Made by a program: the position numbers and the translations under genes | Shown: piece by piece, positions 12,299 to 21,293 of the stretch | Numbering within the stretch: position 1 is the first letter of the stretch | Layout: each line of letters opens with the position of its first letter | Notes under the pieces: generated by a model | What the model saw: only the letters and a program-made list of their open reading frames with translations | What the model was told of the DNA's origin: nothing | Databases searched by the model: none | Assembly (NCBI RefSeq): GCF_001027105.1 | Contig: NZ_CP011526.1 | Location: 930,001-994,000, forward strand | Length of the DNA stretch: 64,000 nucleotides | Reading direction: 5' to 3' | DNA from: Staphylococcus aureus | GTDB taxonomy: Bacteria > Bacillota > Bacilli > Staphylococcales > Staphylococcaceae

Positions 12299-12344
12299 GC
12301 TCCCTTCAAAGTAGACATTGAAAAATGAAAATTTTGAAGGGAGC
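12299..12344. repeat. Long inverted repeat, possible terminator or MITE-like relic
   Basis: GCTCCCTTCAAA (12299-12310) pairs perfectly with TTTGAAGGGAGC (12333-12344) around a 22-base loop. The downstream tail (CTTATTTATG) is only weakly T-rich. It could terminate sufT or be the remains of a small mobile element. The remainder of the gap to 12747 is AT-rich and I see no gene in it. Confidence 0.55.
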
Positions 12345-12747
12345 CTTATTTATGTTCTAGTTTCTGATTTTATTTTGAAAATTTATATCTAACTTGTTTC
12401 AAAAAATATGAATTAAGACAGTGACTTGCACTTCCAAGAGTGCACAATTCATTTTCTAGTTGAATATTTTCTTGAAAATTTTTATAATAAATTGAATTTA
12501 TATTACAGTTATATTACAATACATAATACTTCATAGTTTTTAAGTTGCCGAGTTGCATTACAAATTGGATTTCGAAGTAAGAATCATCATTGGTAATTTT
12601 TTTAATTTAACAGTATTTTAGTCAATATGATTTTGATGATGTCGTAATTCAATAATATACATATGCATTTCAATATTCTTTTAAACAGCATAACTAAATT
12701 TAATTAAGCATCTAAGAAGAACAGTTTTAAAAGGGAAGAATGCAAAA

Positions 12748-14562
12748 ATGAACAAAACAAAGGGTTTTACAAAGTATAAGAAAATGAGATATATTCCAGG
12801 GCTCGATGGTTTGAGGGCAATCGCTGTTCTAGGAATTATTATTTACCACTTAAATAAGCAATGGTTGACAGGTGGCTTTTTAGGTGTGGATACATTTTTT
12901 GTGATCTCTGGTTATTTAATTACAAGCTTATTACTCAAAGAGTATGATGACACAGGTATCATTAAATTGAAAAGCTTTTGGATACGTCGTTTAAAACGTT
13001 TATTACCAGCAGTCATAGTTTTATTAATGGTTGTAGGGACAGCAACCTTATTATTAAAATCAGATAATATCATTAGGGTTAAACATGATATTATTGCTGC
13101 GATATTTTATGTATCAAACTGGTGGTATATAGCAAAAGATGTTAATTATTTTGAGCAATTTTCATTTATGCCATTAAAGCATTTATGGTCTTTAGCAATT
13201 GAAGAACAGTTTTACATATTTTTCCCAGTTATTTTGGTTACATTATTGTTAACAATTAAAAAGCGATACAAAATAGGATTTATTTTTTGGGGAGTATCAA
13301 TAATTTCTTTAGGGTTAATGATGTTTATCTATAGTATTAATGGGGATCATTCACGAGTGTATTTTGGTACAGATACTAGATTACAGACATTGTTACTGGG
13401 TGTTATTTTAGCTTTTTTATGGCCACCGTTTAAATTGAAAAATGATCCACCTAAAGTTGTAAAATATGTTATTGATAGCATAGGTAGTTTATCATTTATA
13501 GTACTTATATTATTATTTTTCATTATTAATGATGAGACGAATTGGATATATGATGGTGGTTTCTATTTAATATCCATATTAACGTTATTTATTATTGCTA
13601 GTGTCGTTCATCCATCTACATGGATAGCGAAGATATTTTCAAATCCAGTGTTAGTATTTATCGGGAAAAGGTCTTATAGTTTATATTTATGGCATTTTGC
13701 AGTAATTAGTTTCGTACATAGTTACTATGTAGACGGACAGATACCTGTATATGTGTACTTTATAGATATAAGTTTAACAATTATATTTGCAGAGCTATCA
13801 TATCGCTTTATAGAAACTCCATTTAGAAAAGAAGGTATTAAAGCTTTAAATTGGCGACCTTCTTATATACCACAATTTATAAGAATGGCAATTGTAGTAA
13901 CCTTGTTAATTCCATTTATGTTGATTTTAGTAGGTGCATTCAATAAATATGGTAAAGACATTATTGGAGAAAAAGCGAATAGCTTTGATACCACAATTGA
14001 AGATAATTATTTAATGCGGATAGCACCAATTGATAACATACACATTGATGGCTTAGTAAGTGAGAAGAAAAAGGAATCTTCCGACGTATATAATAATATT
14101 AAACCTCTTTTAATCGGTGATTCAGTAATGGTTGATATCGGTGAGTCATTTAAGTCATCAGTTCCTAAGTCTAGAATTGATGGAAAAGTAGGGCGTCAAT
14201 TGTATCAAACCTTACCTTTAGTTAAAGCGAATTATTCACAATATAAAAAATCATCTGATCAAGTCGTATTAGAATTAGGTACAAATGGCGACTTTACTGT
14301 CAAACAGCTCGACGATTTACTTAATCAATTTGGAAAAGCCAAGATTTATTTAGTTAATACACGTGTTCCAAGAATTTATGAGGCAAATGTAAATCGATTA
14401 TTAGCTGACGCGGCGAAACGAAAGTCCAATGTCACATTAATTGATTGGTATAAGCGATCACAAGGACATAGTGAATATTTTGCACCAGACGGTGTACATT
14501 TAGAGTACAAAGGAGTCCTAGCTTTAAAAGATGAAATATTAAAAGCACTTAAAAAGAAATAA
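12748..14562 (+). CDS. OatA-like membrane acyltransferase with SGNH domain
   Basis: This 604-residue protein has an N-terminal acyltransferase-3 membrane domain (about ten helices, residues 15-390) and an extracytoplasmic SGNH/GDSL-like domain at the C-terminus. Seen are YIPGLDGLRAIAVLGIIIYH, GGFLGVDTFFVISGYL, LKHLWSLAIEEQFY, then LLIGDSVMVD (catalytic Ser of GDS) and APDGVHL (Asp-His pair). The layout is that of peptidoglycan O-acetyltransferase OatA. S. aureus carries a separate true oatA elsewhere, so this is probably its paralogue, and its acceptor (peptidoglycan, teichoic acid or another glycan) is not known from sequence. It is monocistronic. Confidence 0.85.
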   Translation: MNKTKGFTKYKKMRYIPGLDGLRAIAVLGIIIYHLNKQWLTGGFLGVDTFFVISGYLITSLLLKEYDDTGIIKLKSFWIRRLKRLLPAVIVLLMVVGTATLLLKSDNIIRVKHDIIAAIFYVSNWWYIAKDVNYFEQFSFMPLKHLWSLAIEEQFYIFFPVILVTLLLTIKKRYKIGFIFWGVSIISLGLMMFIYSINGDHSRVYFGTDTRLQTLLLGVILAFLWPPFKLKNDPPKVVKYVIDSIGSLSFIVLILLFFIINDETNWIYDGGFYLISILTLFIIASVVHPSTWIAKIFSNPVLVFIGKRSYSLYLWHFAVISFVHSYYVDGQIPVYVYFIDISLTIIFAELSYRFIETPFRKEGIKALNWRPSYIPQFIRMAIVVTLLIPFMLILVGAFNKYGKDIIGEKANSFDTTIEDNYLMRIAPIDNIHIDGLVSEKKKESSDVYNNIKPLLIGDSVMVDIGESFKSSVPKSRIDGKVGRQLYQTLPLVKANYSQYKKSSDQVVLELGTNGDFTVKQLDDLLNQFGKAKIYLVNTRVPRIYEANVNRLLADAAKRKSNVTLIDWYKRSQGHSEYFAPDGVHLEYKGVLALKDEILKALKKK

Positions 14563-14577
14563 CATATGTTTAATAAG

Positions 14578-14617
14578 TCTAGTTAATGTGTAACGTAACA
14601 TTAGCTAGATTTTTTTA
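14578..14617 (+). terminator. Intrinsic terminator after the OatA-like gene
   Basis: TCTAGTTAATGT (14578-14589) pairs with ACATTAGCTAGA (14598-14609) with minor mismatch, followed by T8. Confidence 0.85.
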
Positions 14618-14663
14618 TTCAAAAAAATATTTACAAATATTAGGAAATTTAAGTGTAAAAGAG

Positions 14664-14692
14664 TTGATAAATGATTATATTGGGACTATAAT
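14664..14692 (+). promoter_or_regulatory. SigA promoter of clpB
   Basis: TTGATA (14664-14669), a 17-base spacer and a perfect TATAAT (14687-14692). The CtsR-type operator begins 8 bases downstream, over the likely transcription start. Confidence 0.8.
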
Positions 14693-14700
14693 ATAATTAA

Positions 14701-14723
14701 GGTCAAAGAAAGTCAAAGTCAAA
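14701..14723 (+). promoter_or_regulatory. CtsR-type heat-shock operator upstream of clpB
   Basis: GGTCAAAGAAAGTCAAA (14701-14717) is the tandem heptad (GGTCAAA-N3-RGTCAAA) recognised by CtsR, the repressor of class III heat-shock genes. A further GTCAAA follows at once (14718-14723). An inverted TTGACC lies at 14732-14737. Position across the initial transcribed region fits repression of clpB. Confidence 0.85.
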
Positions 14724-14764
14724 AGTGCAACTTGACCAACTCTACAAATTAGAGGTGAAATTAT

Positions 14765-17374
14765 ATGGATATAAATAAAATGACATATGCTGTTCAAAGT
14801 GCTTTACAACAAGCAGTTGAACTGAGTCAGCAACATAAATTACAAAATATAGAAATTGAGGCAATTTTAAGCGCTGCCTTAAATGAAAGTGAAAGCTTAT
14901 ATAAAAGTATTTTAGAACGAGCAAATATTGAGGTAGATCAATTAAACAAAGCTTATGAAGACAAACTAAACACGTATGCATCTGTAGAAGGTGACAATAT
15001 ACAATATGGTCAATATATTAGCCAACAAGCAAACCAATTGATAACTAAGGCTGAATCATACATGAAAGAATATGAAGATGAATATATTTCAATGGAGCAT
15101 ATTTTACGTTCGGCAATGGACATTGATCAAACAACAAAACATTATATAAATAATAAAGTAGAAGTTATCAAAGAAATTATTAAAAAAGTAAGAGGGGGAA
15201 ATCACGTGACATCACAAAATCCAGAAGTTAATTACGAAGCATTAGCTAAATATGGCCGCGACTTAGTAGAAGAAGTTAGACAAGGTAAAATGGATCCTGT
15301 TATAGGAAGAGATGAAGAAATTCGAAATACGATTCGTATTTTAAGTCGTAAAACTAAAAACAACCCTGTGCTCATTGGTGAACCAGGTGTTGGTAAAACT
15401 GCAATTGTTGAAGGATTAGCGCAACGTATAGTTAAGAAAGATGTGCCAGAATCATTATTAGATAAAACTGTTTTTGAGTTAGATTTAAGCGCATTAGTAG
15501 CGGGCGCTAAATATCGTGGTGAATTTGAAGAGAGATTAAAAGCAGTCCTAAAAGAAGTTAAAGAGTCTGATGGTAGAATTATATTATTTATTGATGAAAT
15601 CCATATGCTTGTAGGTGCTGGTAAAACAGATGGTGCCATGGATGCAGGCAACATGCTAAAACCAATGTTAGCACGAGGAGAGTTACATTGTATTGGTGCA
15701 ACAACTTTAAATGAATATCGAGAATATATTGAAAAAGATTCGGCATTAGAGCGTCGTTTCCAAAAAGTAGCAGTTAGTGAGCCTGATGTTGAAGATACAA
15801 TTTCAATTTTACGTGGTTTAAAAGAACGATATGAAGTGTATCATGGTGTGCGTATTCAAGATAGAGCCTTAGTTGCTGCCGCTGAATTGTCTGATCGTTA
15901 CATCACTGATCGTTTTTTACCAGATAAAGCGATTGATTTAGTTGACCAAGCATGTGCAACAATTCGTACGGAAATGGGATCAAATCCAACTGAATTGGAT
16001 CAAGTTAATAGACGTGTCATGCAATTAGAAATTGAAGAAAGCGCACTTAAAAATGAATCTGACAATGCGAGCAAACAGAGATTACAAGAACTACAAGAAG
16101 AGCTTGCCAATGAAAAAGAGAAACAAGCAGCACTTCAATCTCGTGTAGAATCAGAAAAAGAAAAAATAGCAAATTTACAAGAAAAACGTGCGCAACTAGA
16201 TGAAAGTAGACAAGCGTTGGAAGATGCACAAACAAATAACAATTTAGAAAAAGCTGCTGAACTACAATATGGAACAATTCCTCAATTGGAAAAAGAACTT
16301 AGAGAATTAGAGGATAATTTCCAAGATGAGCAAGGTGAAGATACAGATCGAATGATTCGTGAAGTTGTAACAGACGAAGAAATTGGCGATATTGTCAGCC
16401 AATGGACAGGCATACCAGTTTCAAAATTAGTTGAAACAGAACGTGAAAAATTACTTCACTTAAGTGACATCTTGCATAAACGTGTTGTAGGTCAAGATAA
16501 AGCGGTTGACCTGGTTTCAGATGCAGTAGTTAGAGCAAGAGCAGGTATTAAAGATCCAAACAGACCTATTGGTAGTTTCTTATTCCTAGGTCCAACTGGA
16601 GTAGGTAAAACTGAATTAGCTAAATCATTAGCTGCATCATTATTTGATTCTGAAAAACATATGATTCGTATTGATATGAGTGAATATATGGAAAAACATG
16701 CAGTATCAAGATTGATAGGGGCACCTCCAGGATATATTGGACATGATGAAGGGGGTCAATTAACTGAAGCGGTTCGTCGTAATCCATACTCAGTTATTTT
16801 ATTAGATGAGGTTGAAAAAGCGCATACTGACGTCTTTAATGTATTATTGCAAATTTTAGATGAAGGCCGTTTAACTGATTCTAAAGGACGTAGCGTTGAT
16901 TTTAAAAATACTATTATTATTATGACAAGTAATATTGGATCTCAAGTTTTATTAGAAAACGTAAAAGAGACTGGTGAAATTACAGAATCAACAGAAAAAG
17001 CTGTTATGACAAGTTTAAATGCATATTTCAAACCAGAAATTTTGAATCGTATGGATGATATCGTATTATTTAAACCATTATCTATTGATGACATGAGTAT
17101 GATTGTAGATAAAATCTTAACGCAATTAAATATAAGATTATTAGAACAACGAATCTCAATTGAAGTTTCTGATGATGCTAAAGCTTGGCTAGGTCAAGAA
17201 GCTTATGAACCTCAATACGGTGCAAGACCATTAAAACGTTTTGTACAACGCCAAATTGAAACACCATTAGCACGTATGATGATTAAAGAGGGATTCCCAG
17301 AAGGTACAACGATTAAAGTTAATTTAAATTCAGACAATAACTTAACGTTTAATGTTGAAAAAATTCATGAATAA
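14765..17374 (+). CDS. clpB: ATP-dependent chaperone ClpB
   Basis: This 869-residue AAA+ disaggregase, working with DnaK, rescues aggregated proteins after heat stress. It has a Clp N-domain (about 1-150), first AAA module with Walker A GEPGVGKT (205-212) and [13 protein letters not shown], a coiled-coil middle domain (about 400-530, rich in Glu, Gln and Lys), and second AAA module with GPTGVGKT (609-616), [13 protein letters not shown] and the arginine-rich end [10 protein letters not shown]. The middle domain and lack of a ClpP-binding IGF-type loop separate it from ClpC. ATG 14765 follows AGAGGTGAAA. It is monocistronic, with promoter, CtsR-type operator and terminator all visible. Confidence 0.96.
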
Positions 17375-17379
17375 AATTG

Positions 17380-17418
17380 AACCAAGAATGTGATGATTAA
17401 TCGCATTCTTGGTTTTTT
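17380..17418 (+). terminator. Intrinsic terminator after clpB
   Basis: AACCAAGAATG (17380-17390) pairs with CATTCTTGGTT (17404-17414), followed by a T run. The converging LysR gene ends at 17433, and the A-poor left flank makes this mainly a plus-strand terminator. Confidence 0.85.
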
Positions 17419-17432
17419 AGATTTGAAATTTA

Positions 17433-18302
17433 TTATAATTGTTCATTGGCAATATACTTTTTAAATGATTTAATAAACACCAATATTTCTGGGCTTTCTT
17501 TTTTGCTGTATATATATGTAAATGAAATAGGTGCTTGTAAAATTTTCGTGTTAATAACCGAAATATTGTAATCACTATTTGTTGTTATATAAAGAGGCAG
17601 GAATGATATACCTTGATTCATTTCGATTAATTTAATTGAAGTATGCACATCATTGATAGATAGAAATTGTGCTTTTTCATAAATATTTAAAATATTATTT
17701 TTAAGTGATGACCAATATTCTGGATGGTTATCACTTATTATTTTGTATTTTTCAAATAAAGATGCCTCAGTTAGAAGATGATTATTCTCTTTATTGGGAG
17801 CAATCAATACAATTTTACCTTCGCATACTTTTTCAGAATGAACTTCTCTTAGTTTAGGTTGATTTCTGCTAATCCCGATGTCATACGTATGATTATTAAT
17901 ATCTTTTTCAATATTTTCATTTTTGACATGAAGAGAAACATCGATAAAAGGATGCTCGTTAAAGAAAGATTTTAAAAATTTGGGCATAATGAATGTCGCG
18001 ATATATGAAGACACGACAACATTTAATTTCGATTGAAACATCGTTTTTTTAAGTTGGATATGTTTGATGCCACTTTCATATTGTTCAATAAAACTTTGCG
18101 CAATTGGAAGAAATGTATGACCATCTTCAGTCAAGATAATTTGATTTTTATAAGTTTCAAATAGTTTCACATTGAGATGCTGTTCTAAATTTTTAATTTG
18201 CTTATGTATAGAAGGTATAGTGAGATTAATTTCTTCACTAGCTAATCGATAGTTTAACGTCTTCGCTAAAATGACAAATGTATAGTACCAATCTAAATTC
18301 AT
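17433..18302 (-). CDS. LysR-family transcriptional regulator
   Basis: This 289-residue LTTR has an N-terminal winged helix-turn-helix (residues 1-60: TFVILAKTLNYRLASEEINLTIPSIHKQIKNLEQHL) followed by LFETYKNQIILTEDG and a periplasmic-binding-like effector domain (about 90-285). It is divergent from the four-gene operon starting at 18412 with only 109 bases between, the usual LTTR arrangement, so it probably controls that operon in response to a pathway metabolite. The intergenic region holds palindromes suitable as operators. The effector is not predictable. Confidence 0.85.
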   Translation of the reverse strand: MNLDWYYTFVILAKTLNYRLASEEINLTIPSIHKQIKNLEQHLNVKLFETYKNQIILTEDGHTFLPIAQSFIEQYESGIKHIQLKKTMFQSKLNVVVSSYIATFIMPKFLKSFFNEHPFIDVSLHVKNENIEKDINNHTYDIGISRNQPKLREVHSEKVCEGKIVLIAPNKENNHLLTEASLFEKYKIISDNHPEYWSSLKNNILNIYEKAQFLSINDVHTSIKLIEMNQGISFLPLYITTNSDYNISVINTKILQAPISFTYIYSKKESPEILVFIKSFKKYIANEQL

Positions 18303-18341
18303 GAACTTACCTCTTTCAAAAAAGTTAATAATTCATTAGAT

Positions 18342-18382
18342 AATATTTAATTTTTATTGCATAAAAATAATATTAATATTAT
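18342..18382. promoter_or_regulatory. Palindromic operator candidates between LysR and its divergent operon
   Basis: TTTTTAT (18351-18357) and ATAAAAA (18361-18367) form an inverted repeat with a TGC centre, and AATATT copies lengthen the arms. Overlapping it is a perfect 16-bp palindrome, ATAATATTAATATTAT (18367-18382). LTTRs bind interrupted dyads of this type, but AT richness raises the chance of coincidence. Confidence 0.5.
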
Positions 18383-18411
18383 ATCAGAGGTTATCGAGGG
18401 GGTGAAGTAAT

Positions 18412-19557
18412 ATGATTCGAATTCAAGATAATACAATAAGGGATGGTATGCAACAAAGTAATGTTCGAAAAAGTCTAATTATAAAAAAAGAAGTATTGAA
18501 ACAAATTAACAAGTTAAATATAAATTCTGTTGAAGTAGGCATGTGTACAACTATCGAGGATGAATTTAATATTCATCAATTCAGAGACATTTTAAGTCCT
18601 GAAAAAGAATTAGTAGTATTGACTAGGCTTAATGAAAAAGAAATAAAAAAAATAGTCAAATTGAAAATTCATAATTTAGTGGTAAAAATACTATTGCCAA
18701 TATCTGACTTGCATATAAAAGAAAAGCTTAATTTTTCAAATAAATATTATATTCAGAAAATCAAAGACTGCTTGGATATATTAAAGAAAGATAAAAAAGG
18801 AGTAGATATTTGTTTTGAAGATGGAACAAGGACTTCTAGAGAAAAATTGAAAGAATACATGGAAATTATTTCAAAATATCAAGTTAGAACAGTTACATTT
18901 GCGGACACTGTAGGATGTTCGACACCATTAGAATACGGAGATATTTTTAATTACTTTGTAAAAAAATATTCTAACATAATTTTTTCTGCTCATTGTCATA
19001 ACGATCTAGGGTTGGCTACTGCAAATACATTAGCTGCAATTTTAAATGGTGCAAAGCAAATAGAAACTACATTTTTGGGAATTGGTGAGAGAGCGGGTAA
19101 TGCTCCTATTGAGGAAATAATTACTATTTTGACAAAAAAACAAATAGAAAGTACGGAATTCACTTTACCCGACGTATATAAAACTAGTATTAATATTTCT
19201 AAAATTCTCGATTTTCAAATATCAGAAAACAAACCTATAATTGGTGAAAATATATTTAAACATGAATCAGGAATTCATCAAGATGGTACTAAAAAAAATA
19301 TAAATATGTATCAATATTTAGTTCCTAGTGATTTAGGATTGAAAAATTCACAAGTTGTTCAGTTTCCAATAAGTAATATTTCTAGTAAGAAAATCTTGCA
19401 CAATAAATTTAAATCAATAGTTAACACTGAAGAAATTGATGAAAATATTTCTTTCTATAAACTTGTGAACAAGTTTTCACCTGAAGTAGCACCTGAAGAT
19501 ACAGTGGATTTACTTCAGATAATAAAAAGGAGGAGTAAAGATGGAAATTTTAAATGA
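18412..19557 (+). CDS. DRE-TIM metallolyase, isopropylmalate/homocitrate synthase-like
   Basis: This 381-residue enzyme of the HMG-CoA-lyase-like family condenses or cleaves acyl-CoA and 2-oxo acids. The N-terminal motif is IQDNTIRDGMQQ (R10-D11-G12), a variant of the DxTLRDGxQ signature. The metal-binding HxHND is H194-C-H196-N-D (AHCHNDLGLATANTLAA), followed by the GIGERAGNAPIEE loop and HESGIHQDG (284-292), the linker subdomain seen in LeuA. It ends soon after, so it lacks the C-terminal allosteric leucine domain of LeuA (about 510 residues), resembling unregulated homocitrate or citramalate-type enzymes. It is the first gene of four that overlap, suggesting a dedicated pathway role rather than leucine synthesis. 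Substrates are unknown. ATG follows GAGGGGGTGAAG. Confidence 0.8.
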   Translation: MIRIQDNTIRDGMQQSNVRKSLIIKKEVLKQINKLNINSVEVGMCTTIEDEFNIHQFRDILSPEKELVVLTRLNEKEIKKIVKLKIHNLVVKILLPISDLHIKEKLNFSNKYYIQKIKDCLDILKKDKKGVDICFEDGTRTSREKLKEYMEIISKYQVRTVTFADTVGCSTPLEYGDIFNYFVKKYSNIIFSAHCHNDLGLATANTLAAILNGAKQIETTFLGIGERAGNAPIEEIITILTKKQIESTEFTLPDVYKTSINISKILDFQISENKPIIGENIFKHESGIHQDGTKKNINMYQYLVPSDLGLKNSQVVQFPISNISSKKILHNKFKSIVNTEEIDENISFYKLVNKFSPEVAPEDTVDLLQIIKRRSKDGNFK

Positions 19558-20182
19558 TTCTGTAAAAAGTTTTGAAAAACTTTATTTACAATTACAAGAT
19601 GGTTTTCCAGTGATTGTTCCTACTGATACTAATTATAATTTATGTAGTTTACCTAACAACGATCTTTGTATCGATAAAATATTTGAATATAAAAAGCGAT
19701 CGAAAGATAAGCCATTATCATTATTTATTGATAAGCCAGAGGATTGGAAATTGTATGGAGATAATCAAAATACGGAAATAGTTGATAAACTAGTTGAAAT
19801 ATTTTGGCCTGGACCATTAAATATTATTTTAAAAAATAAAACAAGCTATAATTATATGCTCAATAATTCAGATAGTATAGCTATAGGATGTGTACAAAAT
19901 AAAACGATGAGAAGATTTATTTCATATATTAATTCACCTATAGCAATTACTTCAGCAAATATATCTGGAACTGCCGATGATATTTTAATAACTGAAAATG
20001 AAGCAATTAAGCACATGGGCGAAAATGTAAGATATATGCTAAGAAGTCAAAATAAAACTAACTATAAAACATCTAGTACGATTATTAAAGTGACAGATAA
20101 TAAAATTGAATTATTAAGAGAAGGAGATATAAAGTTTGAAGAAATAAAAGAAAGACTAGGTACAGGTATTATTTATGAATAA
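19541..20182 (+). CDS. YrdC/Sua5-family protein (TsaC paralogue)
   Basis: This 213-residue YrdC-domain protein is related to TsaC/Sua5, which makes threonylcarbamoyl-AMP from threonine, bicarbonate and ATP for tRNA t6A. Conserved parts are VPTDTNYNL (26-34), YKKRSKDKPLSLFI (50-63), FWPGPLNIIL (88-97), TSANISG (137-143) and SSTIIKV. Two usual motif positions differ: the YGL after PTDT is YNL, and the Arg of the typical V-R-V-P strand is replaced (IAIGCVQN, 113-120). It overlaps the preceding gene by 17 bases with AGGAGG (19528-19533) inside that gene. A housekeeping TsaC is expected elsewhere, so this is probably a pathway-specific paralogue with modified substrate use. Confidence 0.8.
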   Translation: MEILNDSVKSFEKLYLQLQDGFPVIVPTDTNYNLCSLPNNDLCIDKIFEYKKRSKDKPLSLFIDKPEDWKLYGDNQNTEIVDKLVEIFWPGPLNIILKNKTSYNYMLNNSDSIAIGCVQNKTMRRFISYINSPIAITSANISGTADDILITENEAIKHMGENVRYMLRSQNKTNYKTSSTIIKVTDNKIELLREGDIKFEEIKERLGTGIIYE

Positions 20183-21293
20183 GTTAATACTTGGGATTTA
20201 TTTATACCGAATTTTTTCACGAGCATACTTTTATTTACCGTTTTTATTAATTTACTTTTTGATTCAAGGTTATTCCATAATACAATTAGAAATATTAATG
20301 GCGTCTTATGGCATTGCAGCATTTTTATTCTCTCTATACAAAGAGAAGTGTTTTAAAATTTGTAACTTAAAAGATTCTAATAAATTAGTTGTTAGTGAAA
20401 TATTCAAAATCATCGGTTTATTGTTGTTATTATATCAAAATCAATATTTAATTTTAGTAGTGGCACAAATATTATTAGGGTTAAGTTACTCAATGATGGC
20501 GGGTGTTGATACCGCAATAATTAAAAGAAATATAACAAATGAGAAATACGTACAAAATAAGTCAAATAGCTATATGTTCCTATCATTATTAATTTCAGGG
20601 ATTATAGGTAGTTATCTTTATGGAATAAATATTAAATGGCCTATAATAATGACTGGTATATTTTCAATTCTAACAATTATAATTATTCGATGCACATTAG
20701 TTGAAAATAGGGAATTAAATTTAATAGGAGAAACAAAGGGAAAGATAAAGAAATTTCTACCAGAAGAGAAGTTTTGGATATTGCATTATTCTTTTTTAAG
20801 AGCGTTAATATTAGGATTTTTTATAGGATTTATTCCAATTAATATATATAATGATTTAAAACTGAATAATTTACAATTTATTTCAGTATTAACTTGTTAC
20901 ACAGTTATGGGTTTTGTATCTTCACGTTATTTAACTAAATACTTGAATTATAAGTTTGTGTCAGAAATTTGTTTAGTAATATTTTTAATAATATATACAT
21001 ATCAAAGTTTCATAGCAGTTACTATTTCTATGATATTTTTAGGTATTTCTTCAGGGTTAACTCGTCCACAAACTATAAATAAACTTTCTAGCAGTAGTAA
21101 CTTAAGAGTGATGCTTAATTATGCAGAAACGTTATATTTTATTTTTAATATCGCATTTTTACTTATGGGTGGTTACTTATATACAATAGGAACTATTCAA
21201 TACTTAATATTATTTATTTCGTTATTAATTTTTATATATTTAATAATAATATTTTATTTTACAAGGAGAGAGCAACATGAAAATAAAAACTGA
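20175..21293 (+). CDS. MFS-type membrane transporter
   Basis: This 372-residue, very hydrophobic protein has about 11-12 transmembrane helices in two halves separated by a charged loop around residues 180-200 (ENRELNLIGETKGKIKKFLPEEKFW). The first helices carry LYRIFSRAYFYLPFLLIYFLIQG, similar to small MFS drug or metabolite exporters. It overlaps the YrdC-like gene by 8 bases and the next gene by 17 bases, so translation is probably coupled. In this context it likely exports (or imports) the product of the cassette. No substrate can be read from sequence. Confidence 0.75.
   Translation: MNKLILGIYLYRIFSRAYFYLPFLLIYFLIQGYSIIQLEILMASYGIAAFLFSLYKEKCFKICNLKDSNKLVVSEIFKIIGLLLLLYQNQYLILVVAQILLGLSYSMMAGVDTAIIKRNITNEKYVQNKSNSYMFLSLLISGIIGSYLYGINIKWPIIMTGIFSILTIIIIRCTLVENRELNLIGETKGKIKKFLPEEKFWILHYSFLRALILGFFIGFIPINIYNDLKLNNLQFISVLTCYTVMGFVSSRYLTKYLNYKFVSEICLVIFLIIYTYQSFIAVTISMIFLGISSGLTRPQTINKLSSSSNLRVMLNYAETLYFIFNIAFLLMGGYLYTIGTIQYLILFISLLIFIYLIIIFYFTRREQHENKN

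Noticed and set aside
15232-15654. 140-codon minus-strand frame inside clpB
   Set aside because: It is a shadow of the conserved AAA region with no ribosome binding site or known family.
14765-17374. ClpC instead of ClpB
   Set aside because: The long middle coiled-coil domain, total length and single-gene layout outside a ctsR operon fit ClpB.
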